Shown here one piece after another: positions 28,663-35,628 of a stretch of 35,628 bases of DNA. Location of the stretch: positions 1-35,628 of the IMG/VR virus record IMGVR_UViG_3300044799_000183. One strand, given 5' to 3'. This DNA comes from a virus. The translations under genes were made by a program, and so were the position numbers. Under the pieces are notes generated by a model. The model saw only the letters and a list, made by a program, of their open reading frames with translations, made no database searches and was not told the origin of the DNA. Every line of letters starts with the position of its first letter. Position 1 is the stretch's first letter.

Positions 28663-31251
28663 ATGCGTCCGACAAAGCCTCTATTTCTTATTGGTTTTTA
28701 TCGAAGAGTTCCGGTTTCGGGTTTGCCTGACCGTTGGGAGACCTGCAAAATGGACGGGACTCTCGGAGATTCTTATAGGGATAGTCGCGGCGTTTTGCAT
28801 ATCGGTCAGACCGCGCTCGCGCCGGGAGTTTATCAATACGAAGTGGTCGGTAAGGTTTTACAGGATAGCCAAATAACCTATCAGACAGCGGAGGAGTTCA
28901 AGGTTGCGACGGGTTCGGGTATTTCGATTTCAATAGCGAATACCGATCAACAATTTTCGACTCCATCCGAAACGATAGCGAGATTAAAAACAGGATTATC
29001 GGAGCAAAGTCCGGTCTTTTGGAAATTTATAGATTCCGATAATTTTATATGCCACGTTCAGATTTTAGTTCCAAAATCTTGGTTCCAGATTTACCCGGGC
29101 AATTTAGGTATTTCAAGAAACGACGGCGACTATGTTTGTGTTTTCGGCGGGTTTGTAGCGAATGCAGAATTTATGCAAGGCGGAATTGAAATCGGACTCG
29201 ACCTTCGGGACTATACTTATTTTGCCGGACAGTTTGCCGTCGGTAGAGATTTTGCAATGGAAGCGACGAATAGTTTTTTTACCGCGATAAAAAACCGATT
29301 GCCTTTTGTAGCGAGTTTTGAAAACCACGCGGGGACGCTTGCGGACATTTTGGATTTCAAACAGATAAGCGTAGACTTTCCTCGAACCATTCCTTTTGAC
29401 GAATGGGTTTTGGAAGATGCAACGCACGTTATAACCCGAACGGACGTAGCGGGAGTTTCTACTTATATTCGATTGCCACTTGCCGGAGACGCGCTCGCAA
29501 CGCTAATTTTTACCGCAAGCGATCCGACGCAATCCCCGCCCGCAGATAATAAAAAACCTTTACGCTTTATGTTTGACCCTTCGCAAAAAGGGACATCGTT
29601 AGTAATGGAGGGGCTACATTCAGCGCCGACTTTGTTATTTTTTGATAATCTTTGGGGAGATATAGAAGATTATCGTCAGGATATTTTTTGGAATGGAGCA
29701 AGCGATACGCGGCTTTATTATATTTCGGGCACAGGGACGGGAAATATAAAATTATTTTTTCGCGTATGGGATGATACTTTGCATTTATGGGGTTCGAGAA
29801 CTTTGATTCATACTTTTATAGGACTTGAAAGTGCGGCATCAATTGATACGTGGCATTTACAGCACGTTATAAGAGGGATGCCAGTAGTAGATTATCATTG
29901 GATAGCAATTTCCAGCACGAATTTAAAAAAAGTATGGTTTTATTCGATTGAAACGGGAGTCGTTACCGTTAATTCAAGTGTAGCCTATATCCGACAATAC
30001 GTTCACGGGCGACCCTATTCTTTGTTTGGAATTAGAGAGGATGGGACGGGCTTCTGGACACGACCTACAACAATCGGTTCCGACGTAATCGAAGCCGGAT
30101 TTATTGACCCCACCGCAAAAGATATTCCCGACGGGGCTTGTTACTCATATCATTTAGGCGATTATTTGAACTGTATTTGCTGTATGAAAAATGATGACGG
30201 AGTTTCATTCGCGGAAATCCGAGACGAACATTTTAGAATTCAAGAGCGGTTATTTTGCGGGAAGGCTTTTTATCCGGCTACCCATTTTACAAAATCTTGG
30301 GACGGCGAGCGGATTATTATGTTCGGGAACCAACCGACCGGAATGATCGGCGGATTAGCGAATCGGATTTGTTCTTATGAAACTAATTTGGTTGACCCCG
30401 GTTCGAGAATACCGCGACTCGATCAGGACGACGGCGAAATATCCTGCGCGAAAGCACTTACTAAAGCCGTAGCGACGTGGTTCTCGTGGTGGTGGATTAA
30501 TCCGATAATGGTTTTGAAAATCGAAAGCATTATGAACACGGATTCGGGAACATTTAATTTGCGGACGGAAATAGCGGACTCCGATAAAGGCGACGTAATG
30601 AGGCAATGGGAGGATGGAAATCTGAAAAAAATAACCGTCAATTTCGGGGCGGATAGGGAATACAGCATCGGGCGAAAAGCGTGGAATACACGCGACAAAT
30701 CCATAGATATTAAGAACGTGGTTTATTCGCGACAGTGGGCGCGGGAATTAGCGAGAGCGATTTACATAGTTTATTCTCCGTCGCGAATACATTTAACATC
30801 TTCTTTTTACCGAGAAGCGTTTTATTATCTTTTACAACGGACTCAATTCCGCGGTAAAAAGTGGCTTACGATTGTGAGCCAACTTGACCTTGCGAATGCG
30901 AGAGCAAATATAGAAGCAATCGAAGAACGACCAGGCTATCCCGAAACAATAGAATTTTTGTTAATATTTTTGGGGTTAAGTTGTGCGTCTCCGAATAACT
31001 ATTGGACAACGACGACCCCGCCGCCTTGGATTGGATTGCCGGACGCGCCTTATCCGCCCGCGCCGGAACCGGCGACGACATCGGTTTATTTACTTTGCGC
31101 GGGTTTAATGACTCAAATTCTTGCGGATTTGAACGCGGCAGGAGTGCCTTGTGGGACTTTCGATTCTTGGTGGGAAGAAAATATGATGAATTACTGGAGT
31201 ATAATCGTTATGATTTTAGATGCCCTTTGGGCGGTAGGTTATTTCGATTAA
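28663..31251 (+). CDS. Large distal tail protein (862 aa), possibly baseplate/receptor-binding
   Basis: An 862-residue protein of mixed beta content (starts MRPTKPLFLIGFYRRVPVSG). The N-terminal 70 residues look like a small beta domain. The middle (about 250-560) has repeated aromatic strand patterns (LFFDNLWGDIEDYRQ, KLFFRVWDDTLHLWG) like a beta-propeller. A late segment contains a proline-rich stretch (TTTTPPPWIGLPDAPYPPAP, near residue 780) before a hydrophobic Trp-rich tail. It is last in the tail module, so host recognition is plausible. No family recognised. Confidence 0.5.
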   Translation: MRPTKPLFLIGFYRRVPVSGLPDRWETCKMDGTLGDSYRDSRGVLHIGQTALAPGVYQYEVVGKVLQDSQITYQTAEEFKVATGSGISISIANTDQQFSTPSETIARLKTGLSEQSPVFWKFIDSDNFICHVQILVPKSWFQIYPGNLGISRNDGDYVCVFGGFVANAEFMQGGIEIGLDLRDYTYFAGQFAVGRDFAMEATNSFFTAIKNRLPFVASFENHAGTLADILDFKQISVDFPRTIPFDEWVLEDATHVITRTDVAGVSTYIRLPLAGDALATLIFTASDPTQSPPADNKKPLRFMFDPSQKGTSLVMEGLHSAPTLLFFDNLWGDIEDYRQDIFWNGASDTRLYYISGTGTGNIKLFFRVWDDTLHLWGSRTLIHTFIGLESAASIDTWHLQHVIRGMPVVDYHWIAISSTNLKKVWFYSIETGVVTVNSSVAYIRQYVHGRPYSLFGIREDGTGFWTRPTTIGSDVIEAGFIDPTAKDIPDGACYSYHLGDYLNCICCMKNDDGVSFAEIRDEHFRIQERLFCGKAFYPATHFTKSWDGERIIMFGNQPTGMIGGLANRICSYETNLVDPGSRIPRLDQDDGEISCAKALTKAVATWFSWWWINPIMVLKIESIMNTDSGTFNLRTEIADSDKGDVMRQWEDGNLKKITVNFGADREYSIGRKAWNTRDKSIDIKNVVYSRQWARELARAIYIVYSPSRIHLTSSFYREAFYYLLQRTQFRGKKWLTIVSQLDLANARANIEAIEERPGYPETIEFLLIFLGLSCASPNNYWTTTTPPPWIGLPDAPYPPAPEPATTSVYLLCAGLMTQILADLNAAGVPCGTFDSWWEENMMNYWSIIVMILDALWAVGYFD

Positions 31252-31277
31252 AACAAAATTTTTCTAAAGGAGAAAAA

Positions 31278-32051
31278 ATGAAAAAACTATTACTCGCAAC
31301 AATCTTCATCGCGTTCGCGGCGTGGGTTGCTTTCGGCGCGGTAAGTTCAGACCACTTTTACAACGGCTCCGGCGAAATTACAGGCGGTTCCTCTCTCGGC
31401 GCGGGGGACACGTTGAAAATCATTTCGGCGGATAGCGCGGACACGGTTTATCAATTCCCTGTCGGCGATTATCTGCATACTCTATCTGCGGGGATCGAGA
31501 GTTGGGACTCGACCTATATATTAACGACCAATTATTATACTTCCGGCGCGACGGACACGACAACCGCAGGCGTGGAGGATACGGTTTGTCTATCGTTCGG
31601 TGCGGTTTGCACGACATATACGCAGATAGAAATTTGCTCATTAAGCCACGAGCCGCGAGTAGGGGATACGATTTCGACGCTAAATAACGGTTTTGTATTT
31701 GATTGCGCGTTTAATATTGATAAATTAAATCAATATCCGGGCGATTCTACTTATGACGCGGCGAGTATGACAGGTGAAAGTTTATACGTTTTCTTTCTCA
31801 ATACAACCGATAGCGTAACGGTGGAGGAGTCGCTGTTGTTCGTTTCGGACGGCGCGTTCTTTTACCCTTTTGCCGATACGACTTTGGGCGGTTGGGCGGC
31901 GACGGATATGACGCGCGGGTTGGATATTGGATTAGAGTATAGTTGCATTATTTTAACGATGCAACGGATGCCAATAGGGGTTAAGGACGGCAAGACCTAT
32001 ATCAGGGGAAACACCGCTGTAGCAATCGGCAGCGCGGCGGATTGCCCGTAG
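31278..32051 (+). CDS. Exported hypothetical protein (257 aa)
   Basis: A 257-residue protein: MKKLLLATIFIAFAAWVAFG is a Sec signal peptide, cleavage expected near AFG-AVS. The mature part is rich in Asp, Thr, Ser and Gly with several Cys, and ends in a strand-rich region. It could go to the periplasm or envelope. AAAGGAG is upstream; an earlier in-frame ATG at 31002 lies inside the tail gene. It shares a composition with the exported collagen-like protein (DSADT, SDS). Not recognised. Confidence 0.6.
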   Translation: MKKLLLATIFIAFAAWVAFGAVSSDHFYNGSGEITGGSSLGAGDTLKIISADSADTVYQFPVGDYLHTLSAGIESWDSTYILTTNYYTSGATDTTTAGVEDTVCLSFGAVCTTYTQIEICSLSHEPRVGDTISTLNNGFVFDCAFNIDKLNQYPGDSTYDAASMTGESLYVFFLNTTDSVTVEESLLFVSDGAFFYPFADTTLGGWAATDMTRGLDIGLEYSCIILTMQRMPIGVKDGKTYIRGNTAVAIGSAADCP

Positions 32052-32066
32052 GAACGGAATAAGGGA

Positions 32067-32174
32067 ATGGACGCGCAAAAGCAAGATAAGATTGCCTGTT
32101 GGATAGCCGGGCTACTCATTGCGGGGTTTTTCGCGTGGACGATTTACTTATATATCATAACGATTTGGAGATAG
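32067..32174 (+). CDS. Small single-span membrane protein (35 aa)
   Basis: A 35-residue peptide, MDAQKQDKIACWIAGLLIAG then FFAWTIYLYIITIWR: a short charged start and one hydrophobic span. AAGGGA precedes the ATG closely. It is directly before the collagen-membrane protein and could be a pinholin-type or antiholin-like partner. Unproven. Confidence 0.5.
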   Translation: MDAQKQDKIACWIAGLLIAGFFAWTIYLYIITIWR

Positions 32175-32177
32175 GAT

Positions 32178-32498
32178 ATGGCACATCAAGGCGTTCAGGG
32201 CGTTCAAGGGGTTCAGGGCGAGGACGGAGAACAGGGAATACAGGGAATACAAGGAATACAAGGAACGAATGGCGAAAAATCGCGGCTCTGGCAAATCCTT
32301 TTTGCGGTTTTAAGCGTAACAGTTGTGCTTATAGGCACAGTTTGGGCTATTACTTGGGGTTCGACGGCAAGCCGCGTATGCAATCTTGAAACGCGGCAAA
32401 CTGTCATTATCGAAAAGCAAGCAACGCAAGAGGCGAATTATACGAATATCAAAGAATCGCTTATCCGTATTGAGCGCAAAATAAACGAGAAGAAATAA
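32178..32498 (+). CDS. Collagen-repeat membrane protein with coiled-coil tail (106 aa)
   Basis: A 106-residue protein: ten Gly-X-Y units at residues 5-34 (GVQGVQGVQGEDGEQGIQGI and on), then one hydrophobic span (LWQILFAVLSVTVVLIGTVW), then a coiled-coil-like charged tail (TRQTVIIEKQATQEANYTNI). The GVQ/GIQ triplets lack proline. It sits between small membrane proteins and the endolysin. The span plus coiled coil recalls XhlA/Rz-type lysis accessory proteins; the collagen head is unusual there. Confidence 0.7.
   Translation: MAHQGVQGVQGVQGEDGEQGIQGIQGIQGTNGEKSRLWQILFAVLSVTVVLIGTVWAITWGSTASRVCNLETRQTVIIEKQATQEANYTNIKESLIRIERKINEKK
32190..32279 (+). repeat. Collagen-like Gly-X-Y repeat (10 triplets)
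   Basis: GGCGTTCAG-like 9-base units repeat, with GVQ three times, then GED, GEQ, GIQ three times, GTN and GEK. The near-identical DNA units suggest recent expansion. Confidence 0.85.
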
Positions 32499-32683
32499 TG
32501 CCGACTTTCATTGTTAATCTTCTTAACTCAAAAAGATTCGGGGCTTTCGGGCTTGCTACCGCGCTTTTATGCTTCGCTCTTATTCAAGTTTTCGATTGGC
32601 TAACAGTTTTCAAATGGTGGATCGTGAGCGAGACGATCGTAGCCGTTTTTAAATTAATTGTGGATTCGGGAAAGGCTAAATAA
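32498..32683 (+). CDS. Small membrane protein, holin candidate (61 aa)
   Basis: Sixty-one residues with two hydrophobic segments: FGLATALLCFALIQVFDWL and WWIVSETIVAVFKLIV, with a Lys end. Directly upstream of the endolysin and overlapping the previous gene by TAATG. Size, two spans, and place suit a small holin that would open the inner membrane for endolysin. No family motif is visible. Confidence 0.6.
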   Translation: MPTFIVNLLNSKRFGAFGLATALLCFALIQVFDWLTVFKWWIVSETIVAVFKLIVDSGKAK

Positions 32684-32684
32684 T

Positions 32685-33269
32685 ATGGAATCGAAAGAGA
32701 TAAACGCTATAATTGACGCGATAATCCGGCGCGAAGGCGGGTATGTCAACGACCCAAACGACCCGGGCGGCGCGACCAAATACGGACTATCTTTAAGGCA
32801 AGCTAAAATTGTCGGCGACCGCAACGGCGACGGTTGGCAAGATTTCGACCTTGACCACGACGGCGACGTTGACCCAAAAGATATTCAACTTCTCGATATT
32901 GATTTGGTTCGCTATTATTTCCTCGATAAATATTTCTCGGAACCGAATTTCGACGCGCTCCCCGATGGGTTAGTTCCGCTTATTTTCGATATGTCGGTCA
33001 ATCTCGGCGCGCGTGAAACTACTATAATTTTACAACGCACGCTTCGCAAGTGGGGATTCCATTTGCAACTTGACGGAGATTGCGGCGCGGAAACGATAAC
33101 CTGCGCTTGCTCGGCATTTCAAGACGATCCGAAAAAATTGATAAATAAAATAACGACAGAGCGGATTCTTTTTTACCATAACCTCGCGCTCGAAAAGACG
33201 GGGTTAAATAAATTCTTTTCCGGTTGGTTAAATCGTTCACTTGAATTTTTCAAAACAAGCGGCGAATAG
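32685..33269 (+). CDS. Endolysin, GH108 N-acetylmuramidase, with Asp-rich insertion
   Basis: A 194-residue lysozyme of the GH108 type: IRREGGYVNDPNDPGGATKY has catalytic Glu17; later the family pattern IPLIFDMSVNLGA-like (LVPLIFDMSVNLGARE) and LQRTLRK. A peptidoglycan-binding-3-type end (about 110-190) follows. It cleaves peptidoglycan glycans. Between about 45 and 66 an insert, DRNGDGWQDFDLDHDGDVDP, is rich in Asp/Gly with D-x-[ND]-x-D spacing, like EF-hand/dockerin or thrombospondin type 3 calcium loops. No signal peptide, so a holin would be required. The ATG was chosen at 32685; earlier in-frame ATGs lie inside the previous gene. Confidence 0.88.
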   Translation: MESKEINAIIDAIIRREGGYVNDPNDPGGATKYGLSLRQAKIVGDRNGDGWQDFDLDHDGDVDPKDIQLLDIDLVRYYFLDKYFSEPNFDALPDGLVPLIFDMSVNLGARETTIILQRTLRKWGFHLQLDGDCGAETITCACSAFQDDPKKLINKITTERILFYHNLALEKTGLNKFFSGWLNRSLEFFKTSGE

Positions 33270-33297
33270 CCGCAAAACCTTTTCTCAAAGGAGAGAA

Positions 33298-33828
33298 ATG
33301 AAGAAGATGTTTTTGCTGGGGATGGTATTAATTGCGCTTTGCTTCGTAGCATTCCCGAACACGGCGGCAATTGCGGACACAGGGAAAGCCCTTGTTGACA
33401 CCTTAATAACCGCCCCGCCCGTTCCGATTCCCGAAACGTCCTCGCTTCCGTGGGCGCTTATCGGAAAAATCGCGCTCGGAATTATCGGTATGTTCGGGCT
33501 TTCGCTCGTGGTTATCAAAAAAATCTCGAACCGAATTGCCGACCTTTTGGAGGCGTGGGTTGCGTTCATCGAGCAACGGACTGTTGACAATGTAATGGTT
33601 GTTTGCAAAAACGACTCGGAGCAAAAAGAGGTATTCGCAAAACTGCAATCGGAAGGCTATATTTGCCAACTCATTGACGAGGACGGCTCACTCGGCACGG
33701 TTGTTAAAAAGGTTAAGGAACTCATCGCGCCTATCAAATCCATAAACCCGCTCACGACCTTGACGGGAACCGAAAAAATTACCTCGGCAATCGAAAAGGA
33801 GAATCAACGTGGGAAATTTAGGTTTTAA
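33298..33828 (+). CDS. Exported or membrane protein with signal and one more span (176 aa)
   Basis: A 176-residue protein: signal-like MKKMFLLGMVLIALCFVAFP, a Pro-rich linker (APPVPIPETSSLPW), a second hydrophobic span (LIGKIALGIIGMFGLSLVVI), then a soluble cytoplasmic-type tail with mixed charged helices. Topology suggests N-terminus processed or anchored with the C-terminus in the cytoplasm. AAAGGAG precedes the ATG. It overlaps the next gene by 20 bases. Not recognised. Confidence 0.6.
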   Translation: MKKMFLLGMVLIALCFVAFPNTAAIADTGKALVDTLITAPPVPIPETSSLPWALIGKIALGIIGMFGLSLVVIKKISNRIADLLEAWVAFIEQRTVDNVMVVCKNDSEQKEVFAKLQSEGYICQLIDEDGSLGTVVKKVKELIAPIKSINPLTTLTGTEKITSAIEKENQRGKFRF

Positions 33829-34261
33829 GTTACTCGCCGTCCTTCTCTTGACCGCCGGAATTGCCCTTGCGGACGGGTTTAACCTCGGAGTCGTGTCCAA
33901 CACTCACGGGAACCTCGGCGGCAATCTGGGGCTATTCTGGGGCGAATATTCCGTTGGTTTGACAACCGGCAAAATTGATGCCGTTACCGGAAATTATAGC
34001 GGGATATATTTTTCCGAAACGCAAGCAACAAAAATATACGGCGACCTTGTTTTGCGGCACGACGCATCGAGCGCGGTTTGTTTTTTCCCACAACAAGATA
34101 GACTCGGACTTTTAGCGGAAACACATTTGGGTTTGTCGTGGAGATTTTTAGGCGCGTATTTTGGGCGATCTGAAGCCGCTTATTATAGAGGGGAAAAACA
34201 AGGGACTGGGGTATGGACTTTCGGGGCTTATTTCGAGTATAATTTCCCTGCGCGAAAATAG
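33809..34261 (+). CDS. Small beta-barrel-like exported protein (150 aa)
   Basis: A 150-residue protein beginning GTG after AAAGGAG. MGNLGFKLLAVLLLTAGIAL then ADG is a signal peptide. The mature 128 residues alternate polar and aromatic/hydrophobic positions in short strands and end in FGAYFEYNF followed by polar residues, like a barrel near its final strand (which in outer membrane proteins ends in aromatic). This suggests a small outer-membrane protein, perhaps blocking superinfection. No family is recognised. The protein is last before the terminator. Confidence 0.55.
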   Translation: MGNLGFKLLAVLLLTAGIALADGFNLGVVSNTHGNLGGNLGLFWGEYSVGLTTGKIDAVTGNYSGIYFSETQATKIYGDLVLRHDASSAVCFFPQQDRLGLLAETHLGLSWRFLGAYFGRSEAAYYRGEKQGTGVWTFGAYFEYNFPARK

Positions 34262-34289
34262 CCGGAATCCTTTTTATTTCCTCTTCCGG
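34262..34289 (+). terminator. Hairpin directly after the last late gene
   Basis: CCGGAA (34262-34267) pairs with TTCCGG (34284-34289) over a T-rich loop. It has no strong T run after it, so it is a weak partner of the larger hairpin that follows at 34295. Confidence 0.4.
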
Positions 34290-34294
34290 TTAGC

Positions 34295-34327
34295 AATCCG
34301 CTGATGTTTTTTGTCGGCGGATTTTTT
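34295..34327 (+). terminator. Strong intrinsic terminator ending the late operon
   Basis: AATCCGCTGA (34295-34304) pairs with TCGGCGGATT (34314-34323), one G-U, loop TGTTTTTTG, then T6. It separates the late operon from the non-coding region and the early genes. Confidence 0.85.
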
Positions 34328-34548
34328 ATTCCTATCAATCAAATCCTTATGCTTATTAGCTTTCAAGGCATACCCCGCCGCCAACCCTTATAAAATATAG
34401 CTTTACGGTTTGTGTATATTCTCGGTTTTTGGCTTCTCAAAATCCGGTATTTTTCTTAAAAAAACCAAAATAAATAAAAGAAAGTTTCCGGTCAAAACGT
34501 CCCGAAAGACCGCAAACCCTTATTATATCTATATCCCAGCCCGATAAA

Positions 34549-34572
34549 TTATTTTCAAAAAAATGAAAATAA
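34549..34572. promoter_or_regulatory. Perfect inverted repeat, operator-like
   Basis: TTATTTTCA (34549-34557), six A, TGAAAATAA (34564-34572): a perfect 9-bp inverted repeat around an A-tract. Located about 30 bases upstream of a possible -10 box for the early genes, it could bind a dimeric regulator. Confidence 0.5.
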
Positions 34573-34574
34573 CA

Positions 34575-34605
34575 TTAGGAAATCAGAAAAAAAGGATTAT
34601 ATTAT
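34575..34605 (+). promoter_or_regulatory. Early promoter candidate
   Basis: TATATT (34598-34603) or the overlapping TATTAT (34600-34605) is a good -10 box, but the -35 (TTAGGA at 34575) is poor. It would serve the early operon starting at 34652. Factors binding the inverted repeat at 34549 could help or block it. Confidence 0.35.
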
Positions 34606-34651
34606 CAGTGTAAGAAAGAAGAAAAAAACAAAACGACCGAAAGGAAACGAA

Positions 34652-34819
34652 ATGAAAAAAGCAAAAGTGGACAAAAATATAAATAGGCTTGCAAAACGAA
34701 TTAGTAAGTGTATGTCTTTGGACGAAATTGAGGACATATTAAGGGAGGAAGTGGTTTTGTCTGAAGAAGAATATCGGCTTAAAGCTTTTCATATTTTTGA
34801 CAAACTTAATATTGAATAA
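34652..34819 (+). CDS. Small early-type hypothetical protein (55 aa)
   Basis: A 55-residue, helical, charged protein (starts MKKAKVDKNINRLAKRISKC). AAAGGA precedes it. First gene after the non-coding region, so probably the first of the early operon that runs through the circle join. Not recognised. Confidence 0.62.
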   Translation: MKKAKVDKNINRLAKRISKCMSLDEIEDILREEVVLSEEEYRLKAFHIFDKLNIE

Positions 34820-35127
34820 CCGCCGCAAGGCAAGAAGGAGAAAAAATGAAAAAACTAAACGAAGAAACTTACAGAGCGCAACGCAATCTTGAAGACGCTT
34901 TTGATGTGGCTTTCAAGGCGTTATTAAAAGAGCAAACAACGCGCAAGGTTAATAAAATCGAAGAAGCTGTAAAAAACCTTGCGGAATATCCGACGATGCA
35001 CGCCCTTATTTTACAACAATTATATTTAGCCGCTTGGCGCGAAGGTCAAGATGCCGCGAAGCACGATAATTGTTGTGGCAAACAAACAATGGGGTATTCA
35101 ATTTAACCGCCGCAACGCACAGGAGAG
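34818..35127 (+). repeat. Repeated leader motif AACCGCCGCAA before two early genes
   Basis: AACCGCCGCAAGGCAAGAAGG precedes the gene at 34846 (motif from 34818), and AACCGCCGCAACGCACAGG precedes the gene at 35130 (from 35105). Each follows a stop codon. Shared leaders may be remnants of gene duplication or a translational signal. Confidence 0.5.
34846..35106 (+). CDS. Small helical hypothetical protein (86 aa)
   Basis: An 86-residue helical protein (MKKLNEETYRAQRNLEDAFD, then a second helix pair) with a Cys pair near the end (DNCCGKQ). AAGGAG precedes it, in a leader with AACCGCCGCAA that also occurs before the next gene. Function unknown. Confidence 0.62.
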   Translation: MKKLNEETYRAQRNLEDAFDVAFKALLKEQTTRKVNKIEEAVKNLAEYPTMHALILQQLYLAAWREGQDAAKHDNCCGKQTMGYSI

Positions 35128-35129
35128 AA

Positions 35130-35327
35130 ATGAGATTAAGGGAACACGAAATAAACGGAATAAAATACCGTGCCTTGAATGGAATGATTCGCTCGATAAA
35201 AACTCCTAAAGGGTGGTTTAACGTGTTTCAAAAAGGCACTCCGTCGAAAGCGGTTTGCGCTCTAATAGACGGCAAAACTCCCGAAGAAGTTTATGAAATT
35301 ATTTACGAATACGGAAACAAAATTTAA
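35130..35327 (+). CDS. Small hypothetical protein (65 aa)
   Basis: A 65-residue protein (MRLREHEINGIKYRALNGMI then GWFNVFQKGTPSKAVCAL). Beta hairpin plus helix pattern. AGGAGAGAA just before the ATG. Start at 35130; an in-frame upstream ATG at 35070 lies within the previous gene. Not recognised. Confidence 0.6.
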   Translation: MRLREHEINGIKYRALNGMIRSIKTPKGWFNVFQKGTPSKAVCALIDGKTPEEVYEIIYEYGNKI

Positions 35328-35344
35328 CCTCATAGAAAGGCGAA

Positions 35345-35530
35345 ATGAACGAACAGTTTGAAATCGGAGACGTGGTGAAGGTGGTAAAATCCATACACTT
35401 TGCAAATTCCGAAAAGATAGGGATTGTAACAGAAAGAAAAGGCACGGGTTTAATTGTAGACTTTGAGGACTCTTATCCCTGCCGCTATACTCCTTCCGAC
35501 CTTATCCTCGTTTCAAAGGCGGCAAAATGA
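35345..35530 (+). CDS. Small beta-rich protein, SH3/KOW-like (61 aa)
   Basis: A 61-residue beta protein: FEIGDVVKVVKSIHF, then EKIGIVTERKGTGLIVDFED and CRYTPSDLILVSK. The spacing of strands is that of small SH3-like or KOW-like folds (GDVVKV...G.V......V.F). It may bind nucleic acid or protein. It overlaps the zinc-ribbon gene (ATGA at 35527-35530). AAAGG precedes it. Confidence 0.58.
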   Translation: MNEQFEIGDVVKVVKSIHFANSEKIGIVTERKGTGLIVDFEDSYPCRYTPSDLILVSKAAK

Positions 35531-35628
35531 CCACTGAAACGCACCCTTGCCCGGCTCACGTTGCCCGAATGGAGACCTTATTGAAACGGTTTGAATGCCC
35601 TCACAAGGCACTTACGCACGACACAACC
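35502..35628. repeat. Terminal direct repeat, right copy (circular overlap)
   Basis: Identical to 1-127. See the left copy. This end holds the last part of the SH3-like gene and the first 34 codons of the zinc-ribbon gene. Confidence 0.93.
35527..35628 (+). CDS. Zinc-ribbon protein, 5' part (partial, duplicate of 26-127)
   Basis: The first 34 codons of the 56-residue zinc-ribbon protein annotated at 26-196, cut by the window end. It is the same gene seen twice because of the circular overlap, not a second copy. Confidence 0.8.
   Translation, partial: MTTETHPCPAHVARMETLLKRFECPHKALTHDTT

Larger units (their letters stand above)
34328..34651. other. AT-rich non-coding region (regulatory, possible origin)
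   Basis: About 320 bases with no gene. It has A- and T-tracts, especially 34450-34480 and 34540-34600, and an inverted repeat near 34549. Small early genes follow. I see no iterons. It may hold early promoters, an operator, or an origin. This is the only long non-coding stretch in the genome. Confidence 0.6.

Noticed and set aside
31002-31277. N-terminal extension of the exported 257-residue protein
   Set aside because: It would overlap the large tail protein out of frame by about 250 bases and bury the signal peptide; ATG 31278 has AAAGGAG.
1-35628. Search for integrase, repressor, CRISPR array, tRNA, reverse transcriptase (diversity-generating) and transposase
   Set aside because: None seen by reading both strands. 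No repeat-spacer arrays, tRNA-like cloverleafs, YADD-type reverse transcriptase motifs or insertion-sequence ends were recognised.

Overview
The window is the complete genome of a tailed double-stranded DNA phage, assembled as a circle. The first 127 bases (1-127) recur exactly as the last 127 (35502-35628), so the unique genome is 35,501 bp. Every gene I can support lies on the + strand. Genes are tightly packed, mostly joined by ATGA or TAATG overlaps and preceded by AAGGAG-type ribosome sites. No integrase, excisionase or repressor is recognisable, so nothing supports lysogeny. A long tape-measure protein, a tail-tube-type protein and a frameshifted tail chaperone indicate a siphovirus-like, non-contractile tail. 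The host is a bacterium that uses Shine-Dalgarno initiation and sigma70-type promoters. A small beta-barrel-like protein with a signal peptide suggests a Gram-negative envelope. Host taxonomy cannot be read from the window.

Layout. (1) 34262-34651 is the only long non-coding stretch, with a strong terminator, an AT-rich tract and an operator-like inverted repeat. It precedes small early-type genes (34652-35530, continuing across the circle join to 889). (2) 890-6364 is the recombination and replication module: a RecB/Cas4-like PD-(D/E)XK nuclease with an Fe-S-type cysteine set, RecT annealase, half a DNA methyltransferase, an HNH nuclease, a replisome organiser with the Phg_2220_C-type C-terminus, and DnaB-type helicase. 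A consensus promoter and a terminator-ended structured RNA (3235-3380) sit just before the HNH gene. (3) 6354-11531 is an accessory block of many very small proteins, many of them cysteine-rich, plus a DUF5131 (Gp37/Gp68) protein, a second PD-(D/E)XK nuclease, two more HNH genes (one frameshifted), an NTF2-like protein and a remnant of a family X DNA polymerase. (4) 11541-24117 covers packaging, head and tail tube: an apparently leaderless gene behind a good promoter, a ParB-N/HNH fusion, small and large terminase, a portal-MuF fusion, a protease with a nested scaffold, a collagen-like exported protein, a decoration-like protein, major capsid, connectors, tail tube and an Ig-like protein, closed by an intrinsic terminator. 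(5) 24203-31251 is tail assembly: a G/GT-type frameshifted chaperone, a tape measure and two distal tail proteins. (6) 31278-34261 holds exported and lysis genes: three Sec-signal proteins, small membrane proteins, a membrane protein with collagen repeats, and a GH108 endolysin carrying an inserted Asp-rich calcium-binding-like segment.

How it works together. The nuclease/RecT pair would recombine and perhaps circularise DNA. The organiser would load the DnaB helicase onto the phage origin. Terminase fills proheads built from the portal, the nested scaffold and the capsid protein. The tail is measured by the tape-measure protein with help from the frameshifted chaperone. The exported cassette ends the cycle at the envelope.

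Most unusual features: the promoter-pseudoknot-terminator RNA before an HNH gene, the ParB-HNH fusion next to terminase, two broken genes that both switch to the +1 frame, two collagen-like proteins, and the Asp-rich insert in the endolysin.
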